From Nanobdellota archaeon (GTDB lineage: Archaea; Nanobdellota; Nanobdellia; Woesearchaeales; JAUYGA01), in the NCBI GenBank assembly GCA_030690755.1, contig JAUYGA010000172.1, positions 1 to 6,714 of the forward strand: a stretch of 6,714 nt of DNA, read 5' to 3'. Below the pieces are notes generated by a model. It made no database searches. It was not told the DNA's origin and saw nothing but the letters and a program-made list of their open reading frames with translations. Below, piece by piece: positions 6,166-6,714 of the stretch; the first letter of the stretch is position 1; every line of letters starts with the position of its first letter. Both the position numbers and the translations under genes were made by a program.

Positions 6166-6173
6166 TTTATAAA
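6166..6173 (-). promoter_or_regulatory. Archaeal TATA box of cysS
   Basis: TTTATAAA, a palindrome, is the only good TATA box upstream of cysS on the minus strand. Its centre (about 6169.5) predicts transcription starting near 6144, between the two candidate start codons, so the mRNA should be leaderless or nearly so. It is back-to-back with the box for the gene at 6238. Confidence 0.55.
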
Positions 6174-6207
6174 AGTAATGCGGATTTTTTTGATGACAAC
6201 ATAAAGT

Positions 6208-6215
6208 TTTATATA
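6208..6215 (+). promoter_or_regulatory. Archaeal TATA box of the gene at 6238
   Basis: TTTATATA, preceded by ATAAAGT that could act as a TFB recognition element, is centred 26 to 27 bases before the ATG at 6238. No Shine-Dalgarno sequence follows, which fits a leaderless transcript and supports the gene being real despite its unknown function. Confidence 0.65.
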
Positions 6216-6237
6216 TTTGCAATCTGTTCTTTTGATT

Positions 6238-6714
6238 ATGGTTTATAGGCAAAAACTAGAATGGGATCTGATAAATTTAGCAAGATATTTAGGTGAACAT
6301 GAGAATAGATTTCTTGATGTGGACACTGTTTCTGTCTCTCGTTTAAAAGATGAAATCTATAAATATTATTCCCATAATATTATTCATATAAAGCAAAGTA
6401 TGGAGTCAGATTCAGGAATAAAAGAGCTTGAACGGGATGCTAAAATTTATGCTGCGCAGCTTGAAATTTGTAAAAACAAGATGATGCGTTTAAATAAATT
6501 AACTTCTCCAATTGATCAATGCACAGTTCACGCTAGCTGGGTATATAGGACTATGAATGGGCCGATAATTAATCCTTCACTTATCAAATGTCGGCTTTTA
6601 TGCAATATCAAGATTAATCAAATGGTTTCTTTTGTTGATTTTTTATTGAAGCGTCATGGTTTTAAAATTCCAGTTTTTTATGAGTTTAAAGTTCATGAGC
6701 CTTGGGTTGTTGGG
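6238..6714 (+). CDS. Hypothetical protein, N-terminal part, cut by the window edge
   Basis: The frame is open for 159 codons from the ATG at 6238 to the last base, with no stop, so the C-terminus is missing. The start is supported by the TATA box at 6208. I recognise no family. The visible part is soluble and mainly helical: residues 1-22 (MVYRQKLEWDLINLARYLGE plus two), 33-56 and 60-86 look like charged helices, the last with coiled-coil character (KELERDAKIYAAQLEICKNK). Residues 96-125 contain three cysteines (C95, C118, C122) and two tryptophans (W101 and later W156), and the C-terminal visible part has hydrophobic patches (FVDFLLKRHGF). There is no signal peptide or membrane segment. Divergent from cysS with a 96-base gap. 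The cysteines are not spaced like a standard zinc finger. No function can be assigned. Confidence 0.65.
   Translation, partial: MVYRQKLEWDLINLARYLGEHENRFLDVDTVSVSRLKDEIYKYYSHNIIHIKQSMESDSGIKELERDAKIYAAQLEICKNKMMRLNKLTSPIDQCTVHASWVYRTMNGPIINPSLIKCRLLCNIKINQMVSFVDFLLKRHGFKIPVFYEFKVHEPWVVG

Noticed and set aside
6184..6190. Run of seven T as a plus-strand terminator
   Set aside because: No plus-strand gene ends before it; it lies in the divergent promoter region and is most likely part of the AT-rich background.

Overview
The window looks like a piece of an AT-rich archaeal chromosome. Four genes have TATA-like boxes (TTTATATA or TTTATAAA) centred about 25 to 27 bases before their start codon, as in archaeal leaderless transcripts. 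The valyl-tRNA synthetase carries the archaeal/eukaryotic-style GTDDNGLPTE block. Protein make-up and compact layout would suit a small-genome lineage such as Woesearchaeota or Pacearchaeota (DPANN), but that placement is inference and the lineage is not fixed by anything decisive here.

Layout from left to right. Bases 1-855 (minus) hold the N-terminal 285 residues of a cation:proton antiporter that runs off the left edge. A 151-base divergent intergenic region follows, with a degenerate 12-base tandem motif. Bases 1007-1606 (plus) encode an unrecognised 199-residue soluble protein that seems to be built from two related halves; it is the only gene with a clear Shine-Dalgarno site. Bases 1648-4215 (plus) are a complete valS with a low-complexity N-terminal tail. 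Bases 4261-4476 (minus) encode a 71-residue protein with one membrane segment, convergent with valS. Bases 4477-4731 are non-coding and hold the most unusual object in the window: a 198-base nested inverted-repeat element with a GC-rich, multi-hairpin core. Bases 4732-6141 (minus) are a complete cysS. A short divergent promoter region leads to a gene at 6238 (plus), of unknown function and cut by the right edge.

The two aminoacyl-tRNA synthetases charge tRNA-Val and tRNA-Cys and are housekeeping genes, each with its own promoter. The genes change strand repeatedly, so I see no long operon. I found no tRNA, rRNA, CRISPR array, transposase or defence system. The strongest candidates for something undescribed are the 4527-4724 element and the two-repeat hypothetical protein.
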